Of a stretch of 64,000 nucleotides of DNA, positions 26,926-41,989 are shown piece after piece. Made by a program: the position numbers and the translations under genes. The notes below the pieces were generated by a model. It worked only from the letters and a program-made list of their open reading frames with translations. It did no database searches and was not told where the DNA came from. Positions within the stretch are counted from its first letter, which is position 1, and each line of letters starts with the position of its first letter. The stretch lies in assembly GCA_028622995.1 (NCBI GenBank), contig JAJQJQ010000002.1, forward strand, positions 7,626,001 through 7,690,000, written 5' to 3'. Origin of the DNA: Panagrolaimus kolymaensis. Taxonomy: Eukaryota; Nematoda; Chromadorea; Rhabditida; Panagrolaimidae.

Positions 26926-27889
26926 TCCAAACTATGGTTTATTTGTTTTGGATTTTAAGTAAATTCATAAACTATTTTTTTTGTTCGAATTTTCTTAAAA
27001 CATTTCTCTAGCCCAACAACCCTGTAAAGCATCGAGGTTTTTTATTTTCCCTTCATCAAATTTTTCATCCAAACTATGGTTTATTTGTTTTGGATTTTAA
27101 GTAAATTCATAAACTATTTTTTTTGTTCGAATTTTCTTAAAACATTTCTCTAGCCCAACAACACTGTAAAGCATCGAGGTTTTTTATTTTCCCTTCATCA
27201 AATTTTTCATCCAAACTATGGTTTATTTGTTTTGGATTTTAAGTAAATTCATAAACTATTTTTTTTGTTCGAATTTTCTTAAAACATTTCTCTAGCCGAA
27301 CAACCCTGTAAAGCATCGAGGTTTTTTATTTTCCCTTCATCAAATTTTTCATCCAAACTATGTTTTATTTGTTTTGGATTTTAAGTAAATTCATAAACTA
27401 TTTTTTTTGTTCGAATTTTCTTAAAACATTTCTCTAGCCCAACAACACTGTAAAGCATCGAGGTTTTTTATTTTCCCTTCATCAAATTTTTCATCCAAAC
27501 TATGGTTTATTTGTTTTGGATTTTAAGTAAATTCATAAACTATTTTTTTTGTTCGAATTTTCTTAAAACATTTCTCTAGCCCAACAACACTGTAAAGCAT
27601 CGAGGTTTTTTATTTTCCCTTCATCAAATTTTTCATCCAAACTATGTTTTATTTGTTTTGGATTTTAAGTAAATTCATAAACTATTTTTTTTGTTCGAAT
27701 TTTCTTAAAACATTTCTCTAGCCCAACAACACTGTAAAGCATCGAGGTTTTTTATTTTCCCTTCATCAAATTTTTCATCCAAACTATGTTTTATTTGTTT
27801 TGGATTTTAAGTAAATTCATAAACTATTTTTTTTGTTCGAATTTTCTTAAAACATTTCTCTAGCCCAACAACCCTGTAAAGCATCGAGG

Positions 27890-29050
27890 TTTTTTATTTT
27901 CCCTTCATCAAATTTTTCATCCAAACTACGGTTTATTTGTTTTGGATTTTAAGTAAATTCATAAACTATTTTTTTTGTTCGAATTTTCTTAAAACATTTC
28001 TCTAGCCGAACAACCCTGTAAAGCATCGAGGTTTTTTATTTTCCCTTCATCAAATTTTTCATCCAAACTATGTTTTATTTGTTTTGGATTTTAAGTAAAT
28101 TCATAAACTATTTTTTTTGTTCGAATTTTCTTAAAACATTTCTCTAGCCCAACAACACTGTAAAGCATCGAGGTTTTTTATTTTCCCTTCATCAAATTTT
28201 TCATCCAAACTATGGTTTATTTGTTTTGGATTTTAAGTAAATTCATAAACTATTTTTTTTGTTCGAATTTTCTTAAAACATTTCTCTAGCCCAACAACAC
28301 TGTAAAGCATCGAGGTTTTTTATTTTCCCTTCATCAAATTTTTCATCCAAACTATGGTTTATTTGTTTTGGATTTTAAGTAAATTCATAAACTATTTTTT
28401 TTGTTCGAATTTTCTTAAAACATTTCTCTAGCCCAACAACACTGTAAAGCATCGAGGTTTTTTATTTTCCCTTCATCAAATTTTTCATCCAAACTATGGT
28501 TTATTTGTTTTGGATTTTAAGTAAATTCATAAACTATTTTTTTTGTTCGAATTTTCTTAAAACATTTCTCTAGCCCAACAACACTGTAAAGCATCGAGGT
28601 TTTTTATTTTCCCTTCATCAAATTTTTCATCCAAACTATGTTTTATTTGTTTTGGATTTTAAGTAAATTCATAAACTATTTTTTTTGTTCGAATTTTCTT
28701 AAAACATTTCTCTAGCCCAACAACACTGTAAAGCATCGAGGTTTTTTATTTTCTCTTCATCAAATTTTTCATCCAAACTATGTTTTATTTGTTTTGGATT
28801 TTAAGTAAATTCATAAACTATTTTTTTTGTTCGAATTTTCTTAAAACATTTCTCTAGCCCAACAACCCTGTAAAGCATCGAGGTTTTTTATTTTCCCTTC
28901 ATCAAATTTTTCATCCAAACTACGGTTTATTTGTTTTGGATTTTAAGTAAATTCATAAACTATTTTTTTTGTTCGAATTTTCTTAAAACATTTCTCTAGC
29001 CGAACAACCCTGTAAAGCATCGAGGTTTTTTATTTTCCCTTCATCAAATT
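27890..29050 (+). repeat. Seven-monomer (994-bp) duplication
   Basis: The rare CTACGGTTT change (normally CTATGG) is at 27,929 and 28,923, 994 bp or 7 x 142 apart. Each is flanked by a CAACCCTG monomer before and a GCCGAACAACCCTG monomer after. Confidence 0.75.
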
Positions 29051-32000
29051 TTTCATCCAAACTATGTTTTATTTGTTTTGGATTTTAAGTAAATTCATAA
29101 ACTATTTTTTTTGTTCGAATTTTCTTAAAACATTTCTCTAGCCCAACAACACTGTAAAGCATCGAGGTTTTTTATTTTCCCTTCATCAAATTTTTCATCC
29201 AAACTATGGTTTATTTGTTTTGGATTTTAAGTAAATTCATAAACTATTTTTTTTGTTCGAATTTTCTTAAAACATTTCTCTAGCCCAACAACACTGTAAA
29301 GCATCGAGGTTTTTTATTTTCCCTTCATCAAATTTTTCATCCAAACTATGGTTTATTTGTTTTGGATTTTAAGTAAATTCATAAACTATTTTTTTTGTTC
29401 GAATTTTCTTAAAACATTTCTCTAGCCCAACAACACTGTAAAGCATCGAGGTTTTTTATTTTCCCTTCATCAAATTTTTCATCCAAACTATGGTTTATTT
29501 GTTTTGGATTTTAAGTAAATTCATAAACTATTTTTTTTGTTCGAATTTTCTTAAAACATTTCTCTAGCCCAACAACACTGTAAAGCATCGAAATTTTTTA
29601 TTTTCCCTTCATCAAATTTTTCATCCAAACTATGGTTTATTTGTTTTGGATTTTAAGTAAATTCATAAACTATTTTTTTTGTTCGAATTTTCTTAAAACA
29701 TTTCTCTAGCCCAACAACTCTGTAAATCATCGAGGTTTTTTATTTTCCCTTCATCAAATTTTTCATCCAAACTATGTTTTATTTGTTTTGGATTTTAAGT
29801 AAATTCATAAACTATTTTTTTTGTTCGAATTTTCTTAAAAAATTTCTCTAGCCCAACAACTCTGTAAAGCATCGAGGTTTTTTATTTTCCCTTCATCAAA
29901 TTTTTCATCCAAACTATGGTTTATTTGTTTTGGATTTTAAGTAAATTCATAAACTATTTTTTTTGTTCGAATTTTCTTAAAACATTTCTCTAGCCCAACA
30001 ACACTGTAAAGCATCGAGGTTTTTTATTTTCCCTTCATCAAATTTTTCATCCAAACTATGGTTTATTTGTTTTGGATTTTAAGTAAATTCATAAACTATT
30101 TTTTTTGTTCGAATTTTCTTAAAACATTTCTCTAGCCCAACAACACTGTAAAGCATCGAGGTTTTTTATTTTCCCTTCATCAAATTTTTCATCCAAACTA
30201 TGTTTTATTTGTTTTGGATTTTAAGTAAATTCATAAACTATTTTTTTTGTTCGAATTTTCTTAAAACATTTCTCTAGCCCAACAACTCTGTAAAGCATCG
30301 AGGTTTTTTATTTTCCCTTCATCAAATTTTTCATCCAAACTATGGTTTATTTGTTTTGGATTTTAAGTAAATTCATAAACTATTGTTTTGTTCGAATTTT
30401 CATAAAACATTTATCTAGCCCAACAACACTGTAAAGCATCGAGGTTTTTTATTTTCCCTTCATCAAATTTTTCATCCAAACTATGTTTTATTTGTTTTGG
30501 ATTTTAAGTAAATTCATAAACTATTGTTTTGTTCGAATTTTCTTAAAACATTTATCTAGCCCAACAACACTGTAAAGCATCGAGGTTTTTTATTTTCCCT
30601 TCATCAAATTTTTCATCCAAACTATGGTTTATTTGTTTTGGATTTTAAGTAAATTCATAAACTATTTTTTTTGTTCGAATTTTCTTAAAACATTTCTCTA
30701 GCCCAACAACACTGTAAAGCATCGAGGTTTTTTATTTTCCCTTCATCAAATTTTTCATCCAAACTATGTTTTATTTGTTTTGGATTTTAAGTAAACTCAT
30801 AAACTATTTTTTTTGTTCGAATTTTCTTAAAACATTTATCTAGCCCAACAACACTGTAAAGCATCGAGGTTTTTTATTTTCCCTTCATCAAATTTTTCAT
30901 CCAAACTATGTTTTATTTGTTTTGGATTTTAAGTAAATTCATAAACTATTTTTTTTGTTCGAATTTTCTTAAAACATTTTTTCTAGCCCAACAACACTGT
31001 AAAGCATCGAGGTTTTTTATTTTCCCTTCATCAAATTTTTCATCCAAACTATGTTTTATTTGTTTTGGATTTTAAGTAAATTCATAAACTATTTTTTTTG
31101 TTCGAATTTTCTTAAAACATTTTTTCTAGGCCAACAACACTGTAAAGCATCGAGGTTTTTTATTTTCCCTTCATCAAATTTTTCATCCAAACTATGTTTT
31201 ATTTGTTTTGGATTTTAAGTAAATTCATAAACTATTTTTTTTGTTCGAATTTTCTTAAAACATTTTTTCTAGCCCAACAACACTGTAAAGCATCGAGGTT
31301 TTTTATTTTCCCTTCATCAAATTTTTCATCCAAACTATGTTTTATTTGTTTTGGATTTTAAGTAAATTCATAAACTATTTTTTTTGTTCGAATTTTCTTA
31401 AAACATTTTTTCTAGCCCAACAACACTGTAAAGCATCGAGGTTTTTTATTTTCCCTTCATCAAATTTTTCATCCAAACTATGTTTTATTTGTTTTGGATT
31501 TTAAGTAAATTCATAAACTATTTTTTTTGTTCGAATTTTCTTAAAACATTTATCTAGCCCAACAACACTGTAAAGCATCGAGGTTTTTTATTTTCCCTTC
31601 ATCAAATTTTTCATCCAAACTATGTTTTATTTGTTTTGGATTTTAAGTAAATTCATAAACTATTTTTTTTGTTCGAATTTTCTTAAAACATTTCTCTAGC
31701 CCAACAACACTGTAAAGCATCGATGTTTTTTATTTTCCCTTCATCAAATTTTTCATCCAAACTATGTTTTATTTGTTTTGGATTTTAAGTAAATTCATAA
31801 ACTATTTTTTTTGTTCGAATTTTCTTAAAACATTTATCTAGCCCAACAACACTGTAAAGCATCGAGGTTTTTTATTTTCCCTTCATCAAATTTTTCATCC
31901 AAACTATGGTTTATTTGTTTTTGATTTTAAGTAAATTCATAAACTATTGTTTTGTTCGAATTTTCTTAAAACATTTCTCTAGCCCAACAACACTGTAAAG

Positions 32001-34190
32001 CATCGAGGTTTTTTATTTTCCCTTCATCAAATTTTTCATCCAAACTATGTTTTATTTGTTTTGGATTTTAAGTAAATTCATAAACTATTTTTTTTGTTCG
32101 AATTTTCTTAAAACATTTTTTCTAGCCCAACAACACTGTAAAGCATCGAGGTTTTTTATTTTCCCTTCATCAAATTTTTCATCCAAACTATGTTTTATTT
32201 GTTTTGGATTTTAAATAAATTCATAAACTATTTTTTTTGTTCGAATTTTCTTAAAACATTTCTCTAGCCCAACAACACTGTAAAGCATCGAGGTTTTTTA
32301 TTTTCCCTTCATCAAATTTTTCATCCAAACTATGTTTTATTTGTTTTGGATTTTAAGTAAATTCATAAACTATTTTTTTTGTTCGAATTTTCTTAAAACA
32401 TTTCTCTAGCCCAACAACACTGTAAAGCATCGAGGTTTTTTATTTTCCCTTCATCAAATTTTTCATCCAAACTATGTTTTATTTGTTTTGGATTTTAAGT
32501 AAATTCATAAACTATTTTTTTTGTTCGAATTTTCTTAAAACATTTCTCTAGCCCAACAACACTGTAAAGCATCGAGGTTTTTTATTTTCCCTTCATCAAA
32601 TTTTTCATCCAAACTATGTTTTATTTGTTTTGGATTTTAAGTAAATTCATAAACTATTTTTTTTGTTCGAATTTTCTTAAAACATTTCTCTAGCCCAACA
32701 ACACTGTAAAGCATCGAGGTTTTTTATTTTCCCTTCATCAAATTTTTCATCCAAACTATGGTTTATTTGTTTTTGATTTTAAGTAAATTTATAAACTATT
32801 GTTTTGTTCGAATTTTCTTAAAACATTTCTCTAGCCCAACAACACTGTAAAGCATCGAGGTTTTTTATTTTCCCTTCATCAAATTTTTCATCCAAACTAT
32901 GTTTTATTTGTTTTGGATTTTAAGTAAATTCATAAACTATTTTTTTTGTTCGAATTTTCTTAAAACATTTATCTAGCCCAACAACACTGTAAAGCATCGA
33001 GGTTTTTTATTTTCCCTTCATCAAATTTTTCATCCAAACTATGGTTTATTTGTTTTTGATTTTAAGTAAATTTATAAACTATTGTTTTGTTCGAATTTTC
33101 TTAAAACATTTCTCTAGCCCAACAACACTGTAAAGCATCGAGGTTTTTTATTTTCCCTTCATCAAATTTTTCATCCAAACTATGTTTTATTTGTTTTGGA
33201 TTTTAAGTAAATTCATAAACTATTTTTTTTGTTCGAATTTTCTTAAAACATTTATCTAGCCCAACAACACTGTAAAGCATCGAGGTTTGTTATTTTCCCT
33301 TCATCAAATTTTTCATCCAAACTATGTTTTATTTATTTTGGATTTTAAGTAAATTCATAAACTATTTTTTTTGTTCGAATTTTCTTAAAACATTTCTCTA
33401 GCCCAACAACAGTGTAAAGCATCGAGGTTTTTTATTTTCCCTTCATCAAATTTTTCATCCAAACTATGTTTTATTTGTTTTGGATTTTAAGTAAATTCAT
33501 AAACTATTTTTTTTGTTCGAATTTTCTTAAAACATTTTTTCTAGCCCAACAACACTGTAAAGCATCGAGGTTTTTTATTTTCCCTTCATCAAATTTTTCA
33601 TCCAAACTATGTTTTATTTGTTTTGGATTTTAAGTAAATTCATAAACTATTTTTTTTGTTCGAATTTTCTTAAAACATTTTTTCTAGGCCAACAACACTG
33701 TTAAGCATCGAGGTTTTTTATTTTCCCTTCATCAAATTTTTCATCCAAACTATGTTTTATTTGTTTTGGATTTTAAGTAAATTCATAAACTATTTTTTTT
33801 GTTCGAATTTTCTTAAAACATTTTTTCTAGCCCAACAACACTGTAAAGCATCGAGGTTTTTTATTTTCCCTTCATCAAATTTTTCATCCAAACTATGTTT
33901 TATTTGTTTTGGATTTTAAGTAAATTCATAAACTATTTTTTTTGTTCGAATTTTCTTAAAACATTTTTTCTAGCCCAACAACACTGTAAAGCATCGAGGT
34001 TTTTTATTTTCCCTTCATCAAATTTTTCATCCAAACTATGTTTTATTTGTTTTGGATTTTAAGTAAATTCATAAACTATTTTTTTTGTTCGAATTTTCTT
34101 AAAACATTTCTCTAGCCCAACAACACTGTAAAGCATCGAGGTTTTTTATTTTCCCTTCATCAAATTTTTCATCCAAACTATGTTTTATTT

Positions 34191-36245
34191 ATTTTGGATT
34201 TTAAGTAAATTCATAAACTATTTTTTTTGTTCGAATTTTCTTAAAACATTTCTCTAGCCCAACAACAGTGTAAAGCATCGAGGTTTTTTATTTTCCCTTC
34301 ATCAAATTTTTCATCCAAACTATGTTTTATTTATTTTGGATTTTAAGTAAATTCATAAACTATTTTTTTTGTTCGAATTTTCTTAAAACATTTCTCTAGC
34401 CCAACAACAGTGTAAAGCATCGAGGTTTTTTATTTTCCCTTCATCAAATTTTTCATCCAAACTATGTTTTATTTGTTTTGGATTTTAAGTAAATTCATAA
34501 ACTATTTTTTTTGTTCGAATTTTCTTAAAACATTTATCTAGCCCAACAACACTGTAAAGCATCGAGGTTTTTTATTTTCCCTTCATCAAATTTTTCATCC
34601 AAACTATGTTTTATTTGTTTTGGATTTTAAGTAAATTCATAAACTATTTTTTTTGTTCGAATTTTCTTAAAACATTTTTTCTAGCCCAACAACACTGTAA
34701 AGCATCGAGGTTTTTTATTTTCCCTTCATCAAATTTTTCATCCAAACTATGTTTTATTTGTTTTGGATTTTAAGTAAATTCATAAACTATTTTTTTTGTT
34801 CGAATTTTCTTAAAACATTTTTTCTAGCCCAACAACACTGTAAAGCATCGAGGTTTTTTATTTTCCCTTCATCAAATTTTTCATCCAAACTATGTTTTAT
34901 TTGTTTTGGATTTTAAGTAAATTCATAAACTATTTTTTTTGTTCGAATTTTCTTAAAACATTTTTTCTAGCCCAACAACACTGTAAAGCATCGAGGTTTT
35001 TTATTTTCCCTTCATCAAATTTTTCATCCAAACTATGTTTTATTTGTTTTGGATTTTAAGTAAATTCATAAACTATTTTTTTTGTTCGAATTTTCTTAAA
35101 ACATTTATCTAGCCCAACAACACTGTAAAGCATCGAGGTTTTTTATTTTCCCTTCATCAAATTTTTCATCCAAACTATGTTTTATTTGTTTTGGATTTTA
35201 AGTAAATTCATAAACTATTTTTTTTGTTCGAATTTTCTTAAAACATTTCTCTAGCCCAACAACACTGTAAAGCATCGAGGTTTTTTATTTTCCCTTCATC
35301 AAATTTTTCATCCAAACTATGTTTTATTTGTTTTGGATTTTAAGTAAATTCATAAACTATTTTTTTTGTTCGAATTTTCTTAAAACATTTATCTAGCCCA
35401 ACAACACTGTAAAGCATCGAGGTTTTTTATTTTCCCTTCATCAAATTTTTCATCCAAACTATGTTTTATTTGTTTTGGATTTTAAGTAAATTCATAAACT
35501 ATTTTTTTTGTTCGAATTTTCTTAAAACATTTCTCTAGCCCAACAACACTGTAAAGCATCGAGGTTTTTTATTTTCCCTTCATCAAATTTTTCATCCAAA
35601 CTATGTTTTATTTGTTTTGGATTTTAAGTAAATTCATAAACTATTTTTTTTGTTCGAATTTTCTTAAAACATTTTTTCTAGCCCAACAACACTGTAAAGC
35701 ATCGAGGTTTTTTATTTTCCCTTCATCAAATTTTTCATCCAAACTATGTTTTATTTGTTTTGGATTTTAAGTAAATTCATAAACTATTTTTTTTGTTCGA
35801 ATTTTCTTAAAACATTTTTTCTAGCCCAACAACACTGTAAAGCATCGAGGTTTTTTATTTTCCCTTCATCAAATTTTTCATCCAAACTATGTTTTATTTG
35901 TTTTGGATTTTAAGTAAATTCATAAACTATTTTTTTTGTTCGAATTTTCTTAAAACATTTCTCTAGCCCAACAACACTGTAAAGCATCGAGGTTTTTTAT
36001 TTTCCCTTCATCAAATTTTTCATCCAAACTATGTTTTATTTATTTTGGATTTTAAGTAAATTCATAAACTATTTTTTTTGTTCGAATTTTCTTAAAACAT
36101 TTCTCTAGCCCAACAACAGTGTAAAGCATCGAGGTTTTTTATTTTCCCTTCATCAAATTTTTCATCCAAACTATGTTTTATTTATTTTGGATTTTAAGTA
36201 AATTCATAAACTATTTTTTTTGTTCGAATTTTCTTAAAACATTTC
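34191..36245 (+). repeat. Thirteen-monomer (1,851-bp) duplication
   Basis: A pair of adjacent TTTATTTATTTTGG monomers, each followed by CAACAGTG, lies at 34,191/34,333 and again at 36,042/36,184. Both members are offset by exactly 1,851 bp, or 13 units of 142-143 bp. The intervening order of ACATTTATC, ACATTTCTC and ACATTTTTTC monomers also corresponds. Confidence 0.75.
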
Positions 36246-37611
36246 TCTAGCCCAACAACAGTGTAAAGCATCGAGGTTTTTTATTTTCCCTTCATCAAAT
36301 TTTTCATCCAAACTATGTTTTATTTGTTTTGGATTTTAAGTAAATTCATAAACTATTTTTTTTGTTCGAATTTTCTTAAAACATTTATCTAGCCCAACAA
36401 CACTGTAAAGCATCGAGGTTTTTTATTTTCCCTTCATCAAATTTTTCATCCAAACTATGTTTTATTTGTTTTGGATTTTAAGTAAATTCATAAACTATTT
36501 TTTTTGTTCGAATTTTCTTAAAACATTTTTTCTAGCCCAACAACACTGTAAAGCATCGAGGTTTTTTATTTTCCCTTCATCAAATTTTTCATCCAAACTA
36601 TGTTTTATTTGTTTTGGATTTTAAGTAAATTCATAAACTATTTTTTTTGTTCGAATTTTCTTAAAACATTTTTTCTAGCCCAACAACACTGTAAAGCATC
36701 GAGGTTTTTTATTTTCCCTTCATCAAATTTTTCATCCAAACTATGTTTTATTTGTTTTGGATTTTAAGTAAATTCATAAACTATTTTTTTTGTTCGAATT
36801 TTCTTAAAACATTTTTTCTAGCCCAACAACACTGTAAAGCATCGAGGTTTTTTATTTTCCCTTCATCAAATTTTTCATCCAAACTATGTTTTATTTGTTT
36901 TGGATTTTAAGTAAATTCATAAACTATTTTTTTTGTTCGAATTTTCTTAAAACATTTATCTAGCCCAACAACACTGTAAAGCATCGAGGTTTTTTATTTT
37001 CCCTTCATCAAATTTTTCATCCAAACTATGTTTTATTTGTTTTGGATTTTAAGTAAATTCATAAACTATTTTTTTTGTTCGAATTTTCTTAAAACATTTC
37101 TCTAGCCCAACAACACTGTAAAGCATCGAGGTTTTTTATTTTCCCTTCATCAAATTTTTCATCCAAACTATGTTTTATTTGTTTTGGATTTTAAGTAAAT
37201 TCATAAACTATTTTTTTTGTTCGAATTTTCTTAAAACATTTATCTAGCCCAACAACACTGTAAAGCATCGAGGTTTTTTATTTTCCCTTCATCAAATTTT
37301 TCATCCAAACTATGTTTTATTTGTTTTGGATTTTAAGTAAATTCATAAACTATTTTTTTTGTTCGAATTTTCTTAAAACATTTCTCTAGCCCAACAACAC
37401 TGTAAAGCATCGAGGTTTTTTATTTTCCCTTCATCAAATTTTTCATCCAAACTATGTTTTATTTGTTTTGGATTTTAAGTAAATTCATAAACTATTTTTT
37501 TTGTTCGAATTTTCTTAAAACATTTATCTAGCCCAACAACACTGTAAAGCATCGAGGTTTTTTATTTTCCCTTCATCAAATTTTTCATCCAAACTATGGT
37601 TTATTTGTTTT

Positions 37612-38980
37612 TGATTTTAAGTAAATTCATAAACTATTGTTTTGTTCGAATTTTCTTAAAACATTTATCTAGCCCAACAACACTGTAAAGCATCGAGGTT
37701 TTTTATTTTCCCTTCATCAAATTTTTCATCCAAACTATGGTTTATTTGTTTTGGATTTTAAGTAAATTCATAAACTATTTTTTTTGTTCGAATTTTCTTA
37801 AAACATTTCTCTAGCCCAACAACACTGTAAAGCATCGAGGTTTTTTATTTTCCCTTCATCAAATTTTTCATCCAAACTATGTTTTATTTATTTTGGATTT
37901 TAAGTAAATTCATAAACTATTTTTTTTGTTCGAATTTTCTTAAAACATTTTTTCTAGGCCAACAACACTGTAAAGCATCGAGGTTTTTTATTTTCCCTTC
38001 ATCAAATTTTTCATCCAAACTATGTTTTATTTGTTTTGGATTTTAAGTAAATTCATAAACTATTTTTTTTGTTCGAATTTTCTTAAAACATTTTTTCTAG
38101 CCCAACAACACTGTAAAGCATCGAGGTTTTTTATTTTCCCTTCATCAAATTTTTCATCCAAACTATGTTTTATTTGTTTTGGATTTTAAGTAAATTCATA
38201 AACTATTTTTTTTGTTCGAATTTTCTTAAAACATTTATCTAGCCCAACAACACTGTAAAGCATCGAGGTTTTTTATTTTCCCTTCATCAAATTTTTCATC
38301 CAAACTATGTTTTATTTGTTTTGGATTTTAAGTAAATTCATAAACTATTTTTTTTGTTCGAATTTTCTTAAAACATTTCTCTAGCCCAACAACACTGTAA
38401 AGCATCGAGGTTTTTTATTTTCCCTTCATCAAATTTTTCATCCAAACTATGTTTTATTTGTTTTGGATTTTAAGTAAATTCATAAACTATTTTTTTTGTT
38501 CGAATTTTCTTAAAACATTTATCTAGCCCAACAACACTGTAAAGCATCGAGGTTTTTTATTTTCCCTTCATCAAATTTTTCATCCAAACTATGGTTTATT
38601 TGTTTTTGATTTTAAGTAAATTCATAAACTATTGTTTTGTTCGAATTTTCTTAAAACATTTATCTAGCCCAACAACACTGTAAAGCATCGAGGTTTTTTA
38701 TTTTCCCTTCATCAAATTTTTCATCCAAACTATGGTTTATTTGTTTTGGATTTTAAGTAAATTCATAAACTATTTTTTTTGTTCGAATTTTCTTAAAACA
38801 TTTCTCTAGCCCAACAACACTGTAAAGCATCGAGGTTTTTTATTTTCCCTTCATCAAATTTTTCATCCAAACTATGTTTTATTTATTTTGGATTTTAAGT
38901 AAATTCATAAACTATTTTTTTTGTTCGAATTTTCTTAAAACATTTCTCTAGCCCAACAACACTGTAAAGCATCGAGGTTT
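37612..38980 (+). repeat. Seven-monomer (995-bp) duplication with the TTGTTTT unit
   Basis: A TTTTTGATTTTAAG monomer with the 141-bp CTATTGTTTTG form sits at 37,612 and 38,607, 995 bp apart. Two monomers downstream of each, TTTATTTATTTTGG repeats at 37,890 and 38,885, again 995 bp apart. The monomer after it differs between the copies: one has ACATTTTTTCTAGG, the other ACATTTCTCTAGC. That sets the right end of the shared haplotype. Confidence 0.75.
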
Positions 38981-41900
38981 TTTATTTTCCCTTCATCAAA
39001 TTTTTCATCCAAACTATGTTTTATTTGTTTTGGATTTTAAGTAAATTCATAAACTATTTTTTTTGTTCGAATTTTCTTAAAACATTTCTCTAGCCCAACA
39101 ACACTGTAAAGCATCGAGGTTTTTTATTTTCCCTTCATCAAATTTTTCATCCAAACTATGTTTTATTTGTTTTGGATTTTAAGTAAATTCATAAACTATT
39201 TTTTTTGTTCGAATTTTCTTAAAACATTTTTTCTAGCCCAACAACACTGTAAAGCATCGAGGTTTTTTATTTTCCCTTCATCAAATTTTTCATCCAAACT
39301 ATGTTTTATTTGTTTTGGATTTTAAGTAAATTCATAAACTATTTTTTTTGTTCGAATTTTCTTAAAACATTTTTTCTAGCCCAACAACACTGTAAAGCAT
39401 CGAGGTTTTTTATTTTCCCTTCATCAAATTTTTCATCCAAACTATGTTTTATTTGTTTTGGATTTTAAGTAAATTCATAAACTATTTTTTTTGTTCGAAT
39501 TTTCTTAAAACATTTCTCTAGCCCAACAACAGTGTAAAGCATCGAGGTTTTTTATTTTCCCTTCATCAAATTTTTCATCCAAACTATGTTTTATTTGTTC
39601 TGGATTTTAAGTAAATTCATAAACTATTTTTTTTGTTCGAATTTTCTTAAAACATTTCTCTAGCCCAACAACACTGTAAAGCATCGAGGTTTTTTATTTT
39701 CCCTTCATCAAATTTTTCATCCAAACTATGTTTTATTTGTTTTGGATTTTAAGTAAATTCATAAACTATTTTTTTTGTTCGAATTTTCTTAAAACATTTT
39801 TTCTAGCCCAACAACACTGTAAAGCATCAAGGTTTTTTATTTTCCCTTCATCAAATTTTTCATCCAAACTATGTTTTATTTGTTTTGGATTTTAAGTAAA
39901 TTCATAAACTATTGTTTTGTTCGAATTTTCTTAAAACATTTATCTAGCCCAACAACACTGTAAAGCATCGAGGTTTTTTATTTTCCCTTCATCAAATTTT
40001 TCATCCAAACTATGGTTTATTTGTTTTGGATTTTAAGTAAATTCATAAACTATTTTTTTTGTTCGAATTTTCTTAAAACATTTCTCTAGCCCAACAACAC
40101 TGTAAAGCATCGAGGTTTTTTATTTTCCCTTCATCAAATTTTTCATCCAAACTATGTTTTATTTATTTTGGATTTTAAGTAAATTCATAAACTATTTTTT
40201 TTGTTCGAATTTTCTTAAAACATTTTTTCTAGCCCAACAACACTGTAAAGCATCGAGGTTTTTTATTTTCCCTTCATCAAATTTTTCATCCAAACTATGT
40301 TTTATTTGTTTTGGATTTTAAGTAAATTCATAAACTATTTTTTTTGTTCGAATTTTCTTAAAACATTTTTTCTAGCCCAACAACACTGTAAAGCATCGAG
40401 GTTTTTTATTTTCCCTTCATCAAATTTTTCATCCAAACTATGTTTTATTTGTTTTGGATTTTAAGTAAATTCATAAACTATTTTTTTTGTTCGAATTTTC
40501 TTAAAACATTTATCTAGCCCAACAACACTGTAAAGCATCGAGGTTTTTTATTTTCCCTTCATCAAATTTTTCATCCAAACTATGTTTTATTTGTTTTGGA
40601 TTTTAAGTAAATTCATAAACTATTTTTTTTGTTCGAATTTTCTTAAAACATTTCTCTAGCCCAACAACACTGTAAAGCATCGAGGTTTTTTATTTTCCCT
40701 TCATCAAATTTTTCATCCAAACTATGTTTTATTTGTTTTGGATTTTAAGTAAATTCATAAACTATTTTTTTTGTTCGAATTTTCTTAAAACATTTATCTA
40801 GCTTAACAACACTGTAAAGCATCGAGGTTTTTTATTTTCCCTTCATCAAATTTTTCATCCAAACTATGTTTTATTTGTTTTGGATTTTAAGTAAATTCAT
40901 AAACTATTTTTTTTGTTCGAATTTTCTTAAAACATTTCTCTAGCCCAACAACACTGTAAAGCATCGAGGTTTTTTATTTTCCCTTCATCAAATTTTTCAT
41001 CCAAACTATGTTTTATTTATTTTGGATTTTAAGTAAATTCATAAACTATTTTTTTTGTTCGAATTTTCTTAAAACATTTCTCTAGCCCAACAACAGTGTA
41101 AAGCATCGAGGTTTTTTATTTTCCCTTCATCAAATTTTTCATCCAAACTATGTTTTATTTGTTTTGGATTTTAAGTAAATTCATAAACTATTTTTTTTGT
41201 TCGAATTTTCTTAAAACATTTCTCTAGCCCAACAACACTGTAAAGCATCGAGGTTTTTTATTTTCCCTTCATCAAATTTTTCATACAAACTATGTTTTAT
41301 TTGTTTTGGATTTTAAGTAAATTCATAAACTATTTTTTTTGTTCGAATTTTCTTAAAACATTTCTCTAGCCCAACAACACTGTAAAGCATCGAGGTTTTT
41401 TATTTTCCCTTCATCAAATTTTTCATCCAAACTATGTTTTATTTGTTTTGGATTTTAAGTAAATTCATAAACTATTTTTTTTGTTCGAATTTTCTTAAAA
41501 CATTTTTTCTAGCCCAACAACACTGTAAAGCATCGAGGTTTTTTATTTTCCCTTCATCAAATTTTTCATCCAAACTATGTTTTATTTGTTTTGGATTTTA
41601 AGTAAATTCATAAACTATTTTTTTTGTTCGAATTTTCTTAAAACATTTCTCTAGCCCAACAACACTGTAAAGCATCGAGGTTTTTTATTTTCCCTTCATC
41701 AAATTTTTCATCCAAACTATGTTTTATTTGTTTTGGATTTTAAGTAAATTCATAAACTATTTTTTTTGTTCGAATTTTCTTAAAACATTTCTCTAGCCCA
41801 ACAACACTGTAAAGCATCGAGGTTTTTTATTTTCCCTTCATCAAATTTTTCATCCAAACTATGTTTTATTTGTTTTGGATTTTAAGTAAATTCATAAACT

Positions 41901-41989
41901 ATTTTTTTTGTTCGAATTTTCTTAAAACATTTTTTCTAGCCCAACAACACTGTAAAGCATCGAGGTTTTTTATTTTCCCTTCATCAAAT

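Larger units (their letters stand above)
17381..30380 (+). repeat. Sub-domain A3: 142-bp units with CCCAAC
   Basis: About 91 monomers, nearly all 142 bp. The GCAAAAAAC form is gone. Position 44 is a mix of T and G. ACATTTCTCTAG dominates, with ATTTATTTAGCCC in a few early copies. Local markers are GCCGAACAACCCTG, CTCTAGACC (23,320; 24,030; 25,308), CATCGAAATTT, CAACTCTG and CTACGG. CTCTAGACC is also the common form in the inverted clade B array, where it reads GGTCTAGAG on the + strand. No gene or foreign sequence is seen. Confidence 0.85.
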